Source: Gremmenia infestans | Lineage: Eukaryota; Ascomycota; Leotiomycetes; Helotiales; Hamatocanthoscyphaceae | Assembly (NCBI GenBank): GCA_032629725.1 | Contig: JAFEVB010000044.1 | Coordinates: forward strand, 1-64,000 | Length of the DNA: 64,000 nt | Direction: 5' to 3' | Part shown: positions 46,157-57,756 of the stretch, piece after piece | Layout of the letters: each line of letters starts with the position of its first letter | How positions within the stretch are numbered: position 1 is the stretch's first letter | Program-made: the position numbers and the translations under genes | Notes under the pieces: generated by a model | Told to the model about the DNA's origin: nothing | Databases searched by the model: none | Seen by the model: only the letters and a program-made list of their open reading frames with translations

Positions 46157-48635
46157 ATGGCTTCAATCCTCAAACAATTTGCTCTACTATGTTTCCTGCA
46201 CCTTGTAGCCTCCCAAAACTCCACCAATTCCACCGCTGACGTCCTCACCCTCGTAAACCAGCTTATCGGCACCGACAATGGCGGAAATGTCTTTGCAGGA
46301 GCAACGCGTCCGTACGGGATGGCTAAAGCTGTCGCAGATGTTGACGGTCAAAACACAGCTGGATTTTCTACCGATGGCTCGAACGTAACGGGCTTCTCAC
46401 ACATGCACGATTCTGGAACCGGCGGGAATCCTTCTCTTGGGAATTTTCCCCTATTCCCACAGGTCTGTCCTGGCGACGAAATTGATAATTGCAAGTTCCA
46501 AATCGCGGAGAGGAAAGTGCCATATGTAGGGAGCAGTGTAAAAGCCACGCCCGGGTACTTCTCGCTGGAATTGAGCACGGGGATTTCGGCCGAGATGACG
46601 GTTACAGAACATGCTGCTTTGTATCACTTTACGTTCCCCTCTTCCTCGGCATCAAACGGTACGAGTCCTGTGATTCTCCTCGATCTGACAGACCTTAGTG
46701 CCAGCCGGCAAAATGCTTCTATAAGCATAGACTCCAATGGTCGCATGAAAGGGAATGGAACCTTCATCCCTAGTTTTGGGAGTGGTAGCTTTGTTTTGTA
46801 TTTTTGCGCAGACTTTCAGGGCGCCAGTATAAAAGATAACGGGATCTGGATCAATGCAAGGGCGGGAAGTGAACCCAAGGAGATTTTTGTAACGAGAGGT
46901 ATTAATCTTTTCTACCTTGAATCCGGGGGCTGGATACAGTTTGACAGACCTGCGAATGGAGTTGTGAGTGCGAGAGTTGGAGTCAGTTTTGCAAGTGCAG
47001 ATCAGGCTTGCAGTAATGCTGAGAATGAAATCTCTGGGGATGAGTGGGACTTTGCTGGTATAAAGAAGGGTGCTGAGGATGCTTGGAGGGATAAGTTGAA
47101 TGTGGTTTCTATTGATGCAGGTGGTGCGAGTCAAGATCTTCAGACGGGCTTTTATAGTGCTATTTACAGGACTATGATGTCCCCGCAAAATTATACCGGT
47201 GAGAACCCTCTATGGCAAAGCTCGGAGCCTTATTATGATTCTTTCTACTGGTATGTCATTCCTTCTCAGCCCCCTAAGGCTGCAGATGCTGAATATGAAA
47301 CAAGCATTTGGGACGCTTTCCGCTCCCAGCTTCCTTTTCTCACAATAGTCGACCCTATCACCCTGACCTCTATGGTCCGTTCGCTACTCGACACGTACAA
47401 GCATGCCGGCTGGCTTCCAGACTGCCGCATGAGTCTATGCAAAGGGTTCACACAAGGCGGATCCAACGCAGATGTCGTCCTCACAGACGCATACGTTAAG
47501 AATCTCACATCACCTGATGGGCCCATCGATTGGGAGCTAGCCTACGAAGCCGTGCTAAACGACGCCGAAAACGAGCCCCTTGATTGGTCGGTAGAAGGAA
47601 GAGGTGGACTGCAGAGTTGGAAACGACTAAACTATATTCCAGCGCTGGATTACGATTACCTTGGTTTTGGGACGAACTCGAGGAGCATTTCGAGGACGCT
47701 GGAGTATAGCTACGATGATTATTGTCTTGCAACGCTTGCAAAGGGGTTAGGGAAGGATGATGATTACACAAAGTATCTTTCCCGGGCTACAAACTGGCAA
47801 AATCTATGGAAGGATGATACAACGAGTTCTATCAATGGACAAGATACTGGCTTTACGGGGTTCTTCCAGCCAAAATACTTGAACGGGACATGGGCCTACC
47901 AGGATCCAATCTTATGCAGTCCTCTGGATAGTTTCTGTTCCCTGACCTCCAACCCCCAAGAAACATTCGAAGACTCAATCTGGGAATACCAATTGTACTG
48001 CCCCTCCCCTAAACCTGTTAATGCATGCTAATACAAACAGTTACGTCCCACACGCTATCCCCGAACTCATAGACATATTCGGCGGCCCCACTTCCTTCCT
48101 CTCCCGCCTCGACTTCCTCCACACATCCGGCCTAACAGACATCGGCAACGAGCCCTCCTTCCTCACCGTCTTCCTTCCCCACTACGCCGGCCGCCCCGGT
48201 CTTTCCTCCGAACTCGTCCACAAATACATCCCTAGCTACTTCAACTCAACTACCACCGGCCTCCCAGGCAACGACGACACTGGCGCCATGGCATCATTCA
48301 GCGCCTTCTGCATGATGGGGCTCTTCCCCAATCCAGGGCAAAACATCTACTTTATCTCAGTGCCCTTCTTCGCTTCCATATCTGTTACTTCTCCTATCAC
48401 CGGTAAGACTGCGACGATCAAGACGAGTAATTTCGATGCTGGGTATGAGAGGATCTATGTGCAGAATGCGACGTTGGATGGGCTGCCGTATACGAGGAAT
48501 TGGATCGATCATAGTTTTTTCACGGAGGGAAAGACGTTGGTGCTTACAGTTGCGGGAGAGGAGGGTGTTTGGGGACAGAAAGCCGAGGATGCACCGCCTG
48601 GGATGAGTGCGAGTGCGAGTGGGAGGATGCTGTGA
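46157..48635 (+). CDS. Secreted GH92 family alpha-1,2-mannosidase
   Basis: Exons 46157-47250, 47305-47994 and 48041-48635 give 792 residues. A signal peptide (FALLCFLHLVASQ) starts the chosen frame. GH92 features follow: LIGTDNGGNVFAGATRPYGM, GFSHMHDSGTGG, SFYCIWDAFRSQLPFLT (restored by removing a 54-nt intron), LPDCRMSLCKGFTQGGSNAD, IGNEPSFLTVFLPHYAG and GNDDTGAMASFSAF, whose Asp pair is where the family's catalytic base lies. GH92 enzymes are Ca2+-dependent exo-mannosidases that trim mannan and N-glycans. Several NxS/T sequons fit secretion. Intron 1 is a multiple of three without stops, so retention would add 18 residues. Confidence 0.92.
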
Positions 48636-49268
48636 GTGTTGCAGTATAGTATGTGAGAAACCAACTCGTTCTTGACATATTGAACCTTTTCAATGGACTT
48701 GTGAAATGCAGGAAGGAGAGGAGCGCGCTGCGTTTGCATTTGCACGTGCGTTTGCTGTGTCTATTCTTGCAAAGTTGCAAAACGGGTGCCCCGGCGCATA
48801 GCGAGTGACACCCTGAACTACACTGTTGGACTAGCGTGTACCTACCTAGGATTTAGGGATCATGAGCCACGACACAGTTCCCCTAAGCGAGCACTCAAGT
48901 TAACCCCCTTTCTCCCACTCAAACCTCCACCCTCCGTCCCTTCTTTCGAATCTGAGATTTTTACAGCAGGGCTAGAAATACAATCGGGGTGTTTGCGAAG
49001 TACAATCTTCAAGATGTGAAATGATAGTCGGCTCTACCTTCTTAACTGAAGAGAACCAAGAAAGAAAAGCCGACTATTATAGCCAATTCACAGAGGATAA
49101 TGGAGCCATTTAGTTCCAATAGAAAACATTACAACGAAGACGAAGACCTCTGCCTCCAATATCATAAACCACGTCGACCCCAACCCCCGTTTCCCACCCT
49201 CGAAAATATACAAAACAGCAAAACCATACCCCCTAGGTCGTCTACACCATAGCAGGTGATGTGGTATA

Positions 49269-49559
49269 ATGGGTGTCGAACAAACATTCCACAACACCTT
49301 CTGCGGCCACGGCCAAACCACCATCCTCAGGTGCAACCAGTACCAGTGTCTCAACCTCAATTCTAACAATTCCAACGACAACAACAACAATGAAAGCCAA
49401 GAAAATATCCAGAGCCTGAGCTATAGCCTCTGCCCTCAGTATGAACGAGAAGTGATCAAGGAGGAGAAGGAATGCCGGTTATGCTGTATCGCAGGCTTAG
49501 CGAGGAGGCAGATCGGGAGGCTGCAGAGAATTTTGGAGATTTTGAGAGGGGAGGGGTGA
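49269..49559 (+). CDS. Small Cys-containing hypothetical protein
   Basis: A 96-codon single-exon ORF. The N-terminus MGVEQTFHNTFCGHGQTTIL and the later CPQYERE and ECRLCC give a zinc-binding-like spacing seen in small fungal proteins of unknown function, and a run of Asn/Ser separates the two halves. No signal peptide is visible. Identity rests on composition only. Confidence 0.4.
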   Translation: MGVEQTFHNTFCGHGQTTILRCNQYQCLNLNSNNSNDNNNNESQENIQSLSYSLCPQYEREVIKEEKECRLCCIAGLARRQIGRLQRILEILRGEG

Positions 49560-49712
49560 TTATGATATGCATGGGTTACAGTATGTCTGCTGGCAGACAT
49601 GGGGTGTGGATATGAATTATGTGGGAATGAGCAGACTTTTAGTGTGAAGTCTTTGGATTCGATGGAAGGGAATGCATGTCTAGCTTTTGAACACTATGAA
49701 TGATGCCCTTGT

Positions 49713-49979
49713 CTACTTTTCGGATGTTTTTTTACTGTGAGGTTGATCTTGTGTGAAGGTTAGGGGTACGATTTCTTCTGCTGTTTCAACGCCAGTTGCT
49801 CCACCTCTTGCAATCAAGATTTTATCTGCTCGGAGGACTCGTCTGTGCAGGTTCTCGAATGCAGCTCTTGTGAGTGTATAATCGCCATTGAATATCCAGA
49901 GAAAACTACTTGTTTTTTCTGTGGTTATAACCAAGAAGTCGTACTGGACGGAGGTTTTGGTAGACGCGCTGTCGTTTTA
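49713..49979 (-). pseudogene. Fragment of an AMID/AIF-like FAD-dependent oxidoreductase
   Basis: The minus frame reads VQYDFLVITT, WIFNGDYTLTRAAFENL and KILIARGGATGVETAEEI. This is recognisable as the middle of an AIF/AMID-type FAD/NAD(P)H oxidoreductase, covering the second Rossmann motif. The usual GGGATGVETAGE is changed at two glycines, both explicable by G-to-A change. The frame is closed by stops upstream and downstream and the rest of the protein is missing, so this is a relic. The next gene, at 50280, is unrelated. Confidence 0.6.
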
Positions 49980-50279
49980 GACGACGACATCAAGGCAGCT
50001 CGGCTTTTTGGACAGCCAATCACGACACGGAACGGCACCAAGGATTTGCTTTGTCATTTTTGTCTCTACACCAGAAGAGCCAATCAACAAGGGATAAAGG
50101 AACGGCACCCGCTTAACAAACCTCGCATATAATACAGCAGGTGCCGTTCTCTCTCTTCTTAACTTCAAACGTCATATTTCTTCCTATACTCATACTGTAC
50201 TCACAATACTAGACAAGCCTCAAACGATACCGCTCCGAAATAGCCAAGGGAAACGGATTAGTAGCACCCTGCAGCTGAA

Positions 50280-51865
50280 ATGCCTTCAGCCACTCGTCAG
50301 CCGTCTCAGTTGCTCTACTACCACCCAGCCCATCGAGTCCTGATATGTAAAGAATGTCAATATGCAATACAGCCATCAGCCAACTCTCGCCATCTCAAAG
50401 AGCTTCATCGAATTTATCGTTCTGAGCGCCAGGAGTTTATGCAATATATTGCGAGTTTAGATCTTGCCGATCCAGGACAAGTCATTCTCCCTAAACCACA
50501 CGAGGACCCTGTCTCTTTTTTACCTATCGAGAATGGGTATGCTTGTGGGTATGATGGATGTGATCATCTATGTGTTTCTATTAAGCGCATGAAGAGCCAT
50601 TGGGCTACCGTGCACAACAGCGTAACGATGATCATCAATCGCTGGCGTCCCGTTTGTTTACAGACCTTCTTTCGCGGCAATCAGCTCAGATATTTCATCG
50701 TAGGGGAAGCCTCAAAGCCCGATCCGCACCCTCAATGGAGCTCGAATCCCAACACAGAAATTGATCATTCGAAAACACAAATCTTGGACACTTCATGGGC
50801 CGATTATCCTGGCTGGAACGCCGATGACCTTGAACTTCTGCATCATTTCAGGACTTCTACTTGCCTAGACTTTTGCTACACACCACAAAGTCAACTATGT
50901 TGGCAGACGACAATTCCTACATTAGCAAACGATCACTGTTTCTTGAAGCATGGCATCCTTGCTTGCTCATCACTGCATAAAGCTCATCAAAACCCTGCGA
51001 CGAAGACGCGCTACCACTTCGCAGCTGCATTTCACCAGAACTTAGCCTTGCCAGAATTTCGCTCCACTATAGCGAATGTGACCGAGGTCACATGTAATGC
51101 ATTACTTGCTTTTTCCTACCTTCTCATCATTAATACCATTGCGTCTAAGGATCAAGATGACAATCTCCTACTTGTTGGTGCAGAATATGAGCCGGGTCTA
51201 CCAGACTGGCTGCAATTCATACGGGGTAAATGTAGTATTATCGGGGACACCTTGGAGTTCATCCTTAACGGACCTCTCTCGCCCCTGCTTATGGATAGTA
51301 TGGCCGGCGTGCGACCAGAAGAGTCGGAGTCGACAGATGCTGCACGCCTCGACCTCCTGTTCAAAGTCCCCTTCCTGGGTCAAAATTCAACATCGAAACA
51401 TATTAGTGAAGGGAAGCCCTCACCTTTTCCTGGAGCCCTTATGAACCTCCAGGAAGCATTTTCAAAGGCGCAAGCCAACCGTTCACATTCTAAACTTACG
51501 CTGTGGGCTCTTCTTCACGCCTGGTAAACTAAACTCTTTCATTGCTCGCTTGCTATATCTATATCTTACAATATTGAGCCTCCCGATGACTTCACCCCTG
51601 GTCTTGTTGTTTATACAAAACATGGTGCTAACTCCTTGGTAGGCCAGCACAAGTCTCACAGGAGTATTTGGATCTCTTGAAAGACAGGGACCCGCCTGCG
51701 CTAATTCTACTGGCTCATTACTGTATACTTCTTGAACCGGTAGAGACACATTGGTATATACGTGGCTTTAGGAAGAGGTTACTGTCTCGCATTTATCACC
51801 AACTAGGGCCTGAATGGCAAGCCTGGTTACAGTGGCCGGTGGAAGAGATTGGACTTTTGGAATGA
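50280..51865 (+). CDS. OrsD-like C2H2-finger protein with C-terminal fungal transcription-factor domain
   Basis: Exons 50280-51523 and 51643-51865 give 488 residues; the 119-nt intron joins LLHAW to PAQVSQEYLDLL in phase. The N-terminal third has two Cys/His groups: C23-x2-C26 with H38 and H43 (LICKEC, RHLKELH) and YACGYDGCDHLC with KSHWATVH. This is the arrangement of DUF3505/OrsD-type proteins, which are often near secondary-metabolite or mobile loci. The C-terminal two thirds resembles the regulatory domain of UPC2-like Zn2Cys6 factors (AHYCILLEPVETHWYIRGF, then GPEWQAWLQWPVEEI), but no Zn2Cys6 cluster is present. It could be a transcription regulator with a swapped DNA-binding head. Confidence 0.72.
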
Positions 51866-52408
51866 TATAGGATTTGGCATTTCGATAACCGCAGTGGGCC
51901 AAACAATCAAGACGGCGCTTAATCTTGCGTGACACGCCGAAGGAAGCGGCGACTTATACTCAGAGTATTCTCAAAGGGCAAGTCGAATAGCTTCCACGTA
52001 GGGTCAAAGCCAGATAGCGATAGGCATGCATGGCGCGGACGGCGGGGCAGCAGCAGTAACCAGGGCCTCAATTCAGGGGCAAATCTAAAATGTTGGAAGC
52101 TAGTCGGAACATCCGAGGTGGTCGAACAGCCCGGTCTGTGTCTTAAACCACTAATAGCGGCAACAAAGTCTTTGATTCATTGTATATACAACATCAATTG
52201 TGAATCAAACTCGATTTGTGAATGCCATGGTAAGTGCATGGATCACCAGCATCCATGAATGTCCCGGAACAGATATTCCGCTCGACTAATCAGCTATAAA
52301 TACTCTCATCTATGCTTCTGACAACCTAAACCAACTACAACATCATAAATCGAACAAACAAACAACCAAATCACCAAGTCGAAACAACGAGCTCATACAC
52401 GTACCTAG
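51866..52408. other. Intergenic, upstream of the small ORF at 52409
   Basis: No gene recognised. A TATAAATA box is at 52295-52302, about 107 bases before the ATG at 52409. Confidence 0.45.
52295..52302 (+). promoter_or_regulatory. TATA box candidate of the small ORF at 52409
   Basis: TATAAATA followed by a C/A-rich stretch with repeated CAAC and CAAA words, which looks like a fungal 5' UTR, up to the ATG. Confidence 0.45.
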
Positions 52409-52663
52409 ATGTGTCACCTAGTCCATAGCAACTGGTGGTGCGGCCACCCTGACCCAGTCTTGCACCCCTGCATTGATCCCCCTGAAGATGACGAGCTCGA
52501 AGATAGCTGTCCTAGGTTCCATGAGTCTTATGCTGGAGATCGGGGGGAAGATTGTGGGGAATGCGAGGATAGGAAGAAAACTTTTACGATCAAAAAGCGC
52601 AAAAAGGAAAAAGAGGAAGCCGAAGCCGAAGTGAAAGCTAAATCATCTTCTTCTTTAAAGTAG
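52409..52663 (+). CDS. Small Cys-rich, Lys/Glu-tailed hypothetical protein
   Basis: An 84-codon single exon. The N-terminus MCHLVHSNWWCGHPDPVLHPC has a Cys/His spacing seen in many small fungal proteins, then CPRF and CGECEDR, and the tail is almost all Lys, Glu and Ala. A TATA box and UTR-like leader precede it. Function unknown. Confidence 0.45.
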   Translation: MCHLVHSNWWCGHPDPVLHPCIDPPEDDELEDSCPRFHESYAGDRGEDCGECEDRKKTFTIKKRKKEKEEAEAEVKAKSSSSLK

Positions 52664-54402
52664 GGAGACAAAGATATTGCCACAGAAAGTGATTGCAGTA
52701 TGCCACTACCACGCGTAGCTGGCTGCTTCTGTAGCGCTCTCCACGGCCTCAGAGACCATTTCTGTACCATAGAAGATCTCTAAAGGTCTCAATACACAAC
52801 ATCGAAACCAACTTACAAAAATCACATGTGAATCTAGATATTGCAGTCTGGATTTAAGCTTCAAAAAAGGAGGAAAAGAAAGTTGCAAAAGCGAAGTAAA
52901 AGGCAGAGAGGGGAGCAGTTATGCAGTAAAACCTCGAGGTGAAACCAAGTACAAGCGCTGTTTATATCTGTATTGCTTATTAAGATGGTCGTCTTAAGAA
53001 GTGAGCGTTAAGCATACATCCCCTAGATAGATTTACATGGCTTCTATCCTATTTTCCACTTCAAAAAGAACTTTTGATACTTGAAAAAGACAATAAAGAA
53101 TGGATAGCAATGGCTGGTTAGCACACGTCAATCCTAACGTAAAGGAAATCCGTTTCTGTTCGAAAAGGTGAGCACGGCTGCTTTATTAGTAATATTAGGT
53201 GGATTAATGTGAGCATGGGATGGGGTAAGCAAAGGTGAGCCGAGGTTAGAAAGCAGGTAAGTACTGGCGAGCAACTGTGGATAGAATAGTACCTAGGTAC
53301 CTAAAATAGCTTCAGTGTTTTAGCCTCCACACACTTCCATCCTATACACTTTCATTCTCCCTTTGATATACACTCTCAATTACTCCATTTTTGTTTTTGT
53401 TTTCATGATTTAAATGAGCCAAACGCCTCAGATTACCGTCCACGGAGTAATGACTCCAGTCAACCCATCCCATCCCATCCCATCCCATCCCCGGCTTAAT
53501 TCCAGCACTGCGCGCGCTCAGCGCTACCTACCTATAACCAACCAGCAAGCGGTACAAGTAGAGCAGTCACGGCCTCTAGTGCATTTCGCTTTCTACATTT
53601 GGACGTACGTATTGTACCATAGGAGCGACCCGTGGACCGTGGTTCTGGAAGAAGTATGTATGTTTTATAAAGGATGGCGGGAATTAGTATACGCTGGAAT
53701 TAAATGAACGCCAGAATACAAAGTAAGAGCCAATTTTCCAGTGGACTGGGCAGCAGCTTTGTCACCCGCGACGCGTCAAGTCAGATCAAGTCAAGCCCCT
53801 TTTCAAATATCCTTGAGGCTTGAGGCGCGATGATGGACGGGGAATACTAATCATCTACGGAGTAATCAATCGGCTATTACAAATTGGTGGCGGAGGCGGA
53901 GTGGCGTGGAGTAGTCAGCTTAATAAAGGATTACACGAGACAAAAGGAAATGAAAGGTGTCGGGATATGCTTAAATTTAAAGCTGCTTATGGCTGAGTGA
54001 GATTTCACTACCGGTTAAATCCTTCAGAAATCCTATCTATCTTACATGTATTACATGTACCGAGCGAGCGCTAAGGCTACCTGGGATGTGCGTACGGCTC
54101 GCAGTTTCCCTTGCTACCTAGTTCTCCAGCTCGTTCTTTCCAATTGAGCCCTAGCGCTATTTCCATCTTTTCTGGAGCTCGTAGTCTACTGCTGTCGTTT
54201 GCCGCTTATAGCAGTCGTTGCAGTATATTTGCGTCCGACATTCGAACAAGGCCTAAACAAATATCCCCCTCTTTTGCCTATGTGCAAGCCGTTGTTTGAG
54301 TTCGGTGTCGCCAGTGTGACATGCGAAATGTGGAGCTCTCTCGAAGAGTCTACCACCATTGAATAAATTCCGAGGGTCTTCAACCTTGTCGTGTCTTACT
54401 CA
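52664..54402. other. Intergenic with palindrome and CCCAT repeat
   Basis: No supported gene. TACCTAGGTA is at 53290-53299. A (CCCAT)n run of five copies is at about 53464-53488. Short ORFs at 53414 and 54111 look spurious. Confidence 0.5.
53464..53488. repeat. (CCCAT)5 microsatellite
   Basis: Five tandem CCCAT units followed by a C-run. Confidence 0.9.
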
Positions 54403-55970
54403 TCATTCCCACTTTGGTTCCGTGCAAGGATATTCGGCCTGCTCTTTCTCGATCCTCTCGGTGATCCAACCTGACTTGTATGATCCTTGGTCGTCGGGCT
54501 TGTTTTTGTTGCCCAAGCGCCAGGAAAATGAAAATCCACAAGTGTTATCATGGAAGGCGAACTGAAAACAGCCTGCATTTTCCTGGCAAGCAGCACGGCA
54601 ATCTTCAAAGGAGTTGAAGGCCATTTTTTCCAGCTCTGACTGCTCTTCAAATGGTTTCTGACGTTCTCCGTCTTCGCCGGGTGCTCTATATTGTTGGTCG
54701 TCGGATAAATTGTACCAGTCGTCGCGCTCGGAAACGATATTCGGCTGTACGAGATTATGGTACAATTCCTCCATCAAGAAGGGTTCCTGCACGAGGAAAT
54801 TAGCTATTGCCACTCAGAATGGGGGTGATGGGAGTTACGCACCATGGGATTTGTTCTCTCTAGCTCGTACCGCCAAACTTGGCTGATTTCACTTGCGGAA
54901 ATATGATGCATTGTAAGAAGAGGCTGGCACCAATGTCTTGCTCCGTTGTCTGGTCCTCCACCGAAAGGTATCGTTGCCGGCTTCTCTCCTTGCAAAATAG
55001 GCCAGACCCCCTTTAACTCAACACCCTCTTCCCTCAGGGCTTTCATGAGCATATAGTCGCCCATGGATTCATATTTTACTTTCGGATCGTATTTGGCAGC
55101 TACCCCGGGCCTGTTTCCGAAAACCTTGGTCATTGCGGCACCGGAAAGTATATAACCACTTCCTCCGTGTGCGAATGCTTCATCGTTGCTGTATGTTGGG
55201 GATCCGCGGTATACCAGCTCGGTGGGATCGAGACGGTCCAGGTAAAGCAACAGGTTCGACCAAACCAAGTAGGTGTCCGCCTCGATATAGACGTACCACT
55301 TTTTGTTTGGTCTCATCTCCCACGTCTTCTCCAACATGGGCAGGAATTTGTATTTGTCCAAATTCCAGGCCGATTCCCCCGTCTCGTCTCGTATTGTGCC
55401 AATGTTTTGCCCCGTTTTGTGGTACTCCTGCAGCGTCCGGTAGTAATCGAAATCCGGGTTACCATCCTTGACTTCATCCGCGATATCCTTCAAGGCGTCG
55501 TGAATATGATAGGCGCCTATTTGCTGTTCCAGATCGGAGAAAATGAGCAGATTATCGACGCATTGCAGCATGGTCAATATCTGTGTTGGGAGCTTTTCGA
55601 AAACCTCGTTTGCGCCCGTCTTCAAGATTACCACAATGTCATCCGATTTCTTCAATGTATTGCAGCGGTCGTTCGACTTTGGGTGGGGCGAAGTGGGTGA
55701 GGGTGAGGGAGTGGGCGAGGAAGTAGAGGAGGTACTTTTGATGGCATGGATAATTTCAATAGGTGTTGTACAAGCTGGGATGGGAACCGTGGTAGAAGTA
55801 GACGTGGCTTCCAAGGGAGCTTTTAAGGTGGAATGGCTATCCCAATGCGAGATTCGTGACGGAATCTCGTGCGGCAAGCGATCGCGATACGACGAAAAAG
55901 ATAGGAAAAGAAGGCCAAGACCAAGGGCGACTGCGAATACAACGCGCGCCGGAAATGGACGTGACAACAT
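54403..55970 (-). CDS. GT31/fringe-like glycosyltransferase, type II membrane protein
   Basis: Exons 55970-54843 and 54786-54403 give 503 residues. The start MLSRPFPARVVF (55970) is chosen because it places a type II membrane anchor (VVFAVALGLGLLFLSFSS) at the N-terminus; an in-frame ATG at 56108 would add 46 residues. A Ser/Thr/Pro stem follows. The catalytic domain carries NKKWYVYIEADTYLVWSNLL (fringe-like acidic motif), FAHGGSGYILSGAA and GDYMLMKAL. The C-terminal exon adds a Cys-rich PAN/apple-like segment (SFEDCRAACQENAGCFQF, then NTCGFSFSW). It should act in the Golgi on cell-wall or glycoprotein sugars; donor and acceptor are unknown. Confidence 0.8.
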
Positions 55971-56401
55971 CTTGGGAACAGTTACGAAAGTGAACAAGGG
56001 AGCGTGGAGTTGGAAGTTGGAAGTGAGAGTGAACCAAATTCCGAAGTGCGATCGATCACTCTCTTTATGTGGAGGTTTGGTTGGTTGTGGAACATTTAAA
56101 TATAGCAAACTAAGCCTCTCTCAGCACCAACATAAGTGAGCGCGCGTACTTGTACTTGTAAGAGTTAGTGCAACAGCTAACAATGTAGTAAGAATCTGGT
56201 CTGGGCGGAAAATAGGATTTGCTCGTGTTGGAAAGCTGACGACATGTTCCATTATACAGTACAAGTATCTGACCATACAAGTAGGGGAGTGATTGTGATT
56301 GTTTCGATGCATCCGCCGTACTGTATCAATCGACAAATCAGAAGACATCTGCTACCTAGTAAGCGGCTCCTCTCCTCTCCCCCCTACCCTGCCCTGCTGC
56401 G

Positions 56402-56431
56402 ATGGATGGGTGGATGGATGGATGGATGGAT
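56402..56431. repeat. (GGAT)n microsatellite
   Basis: Tandem GGAT/GGGT units, slightly imperfect at the left and merging into GCAT units at the right. Confidence 0.85.
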
Positions 56432-56545
56432 GCATGCATGGGTCTGTATAGTAGTAGATGCCCGCCCGTGCCGTGCGGTGACATTTGAAACACTTCTACT
56501 TCCCTCACGGACCTCAGCCTTCCGTAACCTCCGTAACACTGTGAT

Positions 56546-56573
56546 GTACTGTACTGTACTGTACTGTACTGTA
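56546..56573. repeat. (GTACT)5 microsatellite
   Basis: Five perfect GTACT copies followed by GTA. Confidence 0.95.
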
Positions 56574-57756
56574 GGCGAGGCGATGCGATGCGCGGTTAAG
56601 GGAACGACGCGTGAGAGTTGGAATGAAGGGACCAGAATCACGAATCAGGGCGGTCGAAGTGAAGCATTATTGCACTGCATTTGAAGCTATCTATCTCCAT
56701 AATTTAAACTTTGATCCATATACTGTATTACTAGAAAATACGGAAGTACCGGTACCCTTCGTATTCCCTACAGGTACAGAACTGTCAAGTTTCAGGCTAC
56801 TTTTAGGTTTTAGCGCGTCCAACGATCTTTACTGATCACCTTTAAATCCTACGCTACAGTACGAAGTACACCAAGGTACAGACTGGCAGGGCTTAGCAAA
56901 GGGGCAGCGCAGCGTATCGAACCGTTTCTCATCGGTCTTGAAATCGAAAAAATACACCAATCAGTTGAGTAATTCAGGTCTACTACTGTACGGAGTATGG
57001 CTGAGCAGGCAGCAGATTGATCTGCTACTTCTAAAATCCAAGCAAAAAAGCTTATACTATTGATATCTTCCTCCCCCTCAAGATGTGCTTCAAGTTAAAA
57101 GGATAAGCAGTGCTACACTTTTGGAGCCGCCTGCTTCCTACGACCAGAATAACTCATCATCGACGAGGTTAATAATCTAGGCTATAGTCAGCAAGTTCTC
57201 ACGGCTTTTATTTTATGGTTATTCTGTTGGAATTACTATCAGCACGTGATATAAGCACGCTAGTGAGTGTGTGGTCTTTTCTCTGTAACTATCTACACAG
57301 CTTCCCATTTAACCAATCCACCCTCCTCCTATTCTTATATCAGTCGTTCCTCTTTCCATTCTATGTCCCAACTGAAATGGGAACTCTCTACCTAGCTCCG
57401 TGTAGTCACGTGGATTCGGCTTCGGCTAGAGGCCCTTCGGCGCATCTACACCCCGCAAGTGTGAAAGTTTCAAATATGTCTCCGAGATGTGGCCTGCTGC
57501 TTCACATTAATAATACAAACATATATTGATTTCTAATGGGTCTTGAACCGCCGCCACGGCGTAGGTATTTACCCTGTCGGCTGTTCGATCGTCCGTGCTT
57601 GGTGGTTTCGTTTCCCTTTTAATGATCTCTCTTCTCTTTATTCATCTCACTTTGTACAACCATCTGTTCCTGTCGTAATCATTACTATTACTATACCGCA
57701 CACGCGTTCACTACTCAGATCTCACTTTCAGGATCTTCTCCCCAAATAGGATAGAT

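Larger units (their letters stand above)
48636..50279. other. Intergenic region with a small ORF and an oxidoreductase relic
   Basis: It contains the small Cys-containing ORF at 49269-49559 and a decayed FAD-oxidoreductase fragment at about 49713-49979, both listed separately. A TACCTAGG half-palindrome is near 48842. Confidence 0.5.
55971..57756. other. Intergenic with two microsatellites
   Basis: No supported gene in about 1.8 kb. It contains a (GGAT)n run at about 56402-56431 and (GTACT)5 at 56546-56570. Short ORFs here have no domain. Confidence 0.5.

Noticed and set aside
55133..56139. Plus-strand ORFs of 112-198 codons opposite the glycosyltransferase
   Set aside because: Shadows. The minus strand has the membrane anchor, the fringe-like motif and a clean intron.
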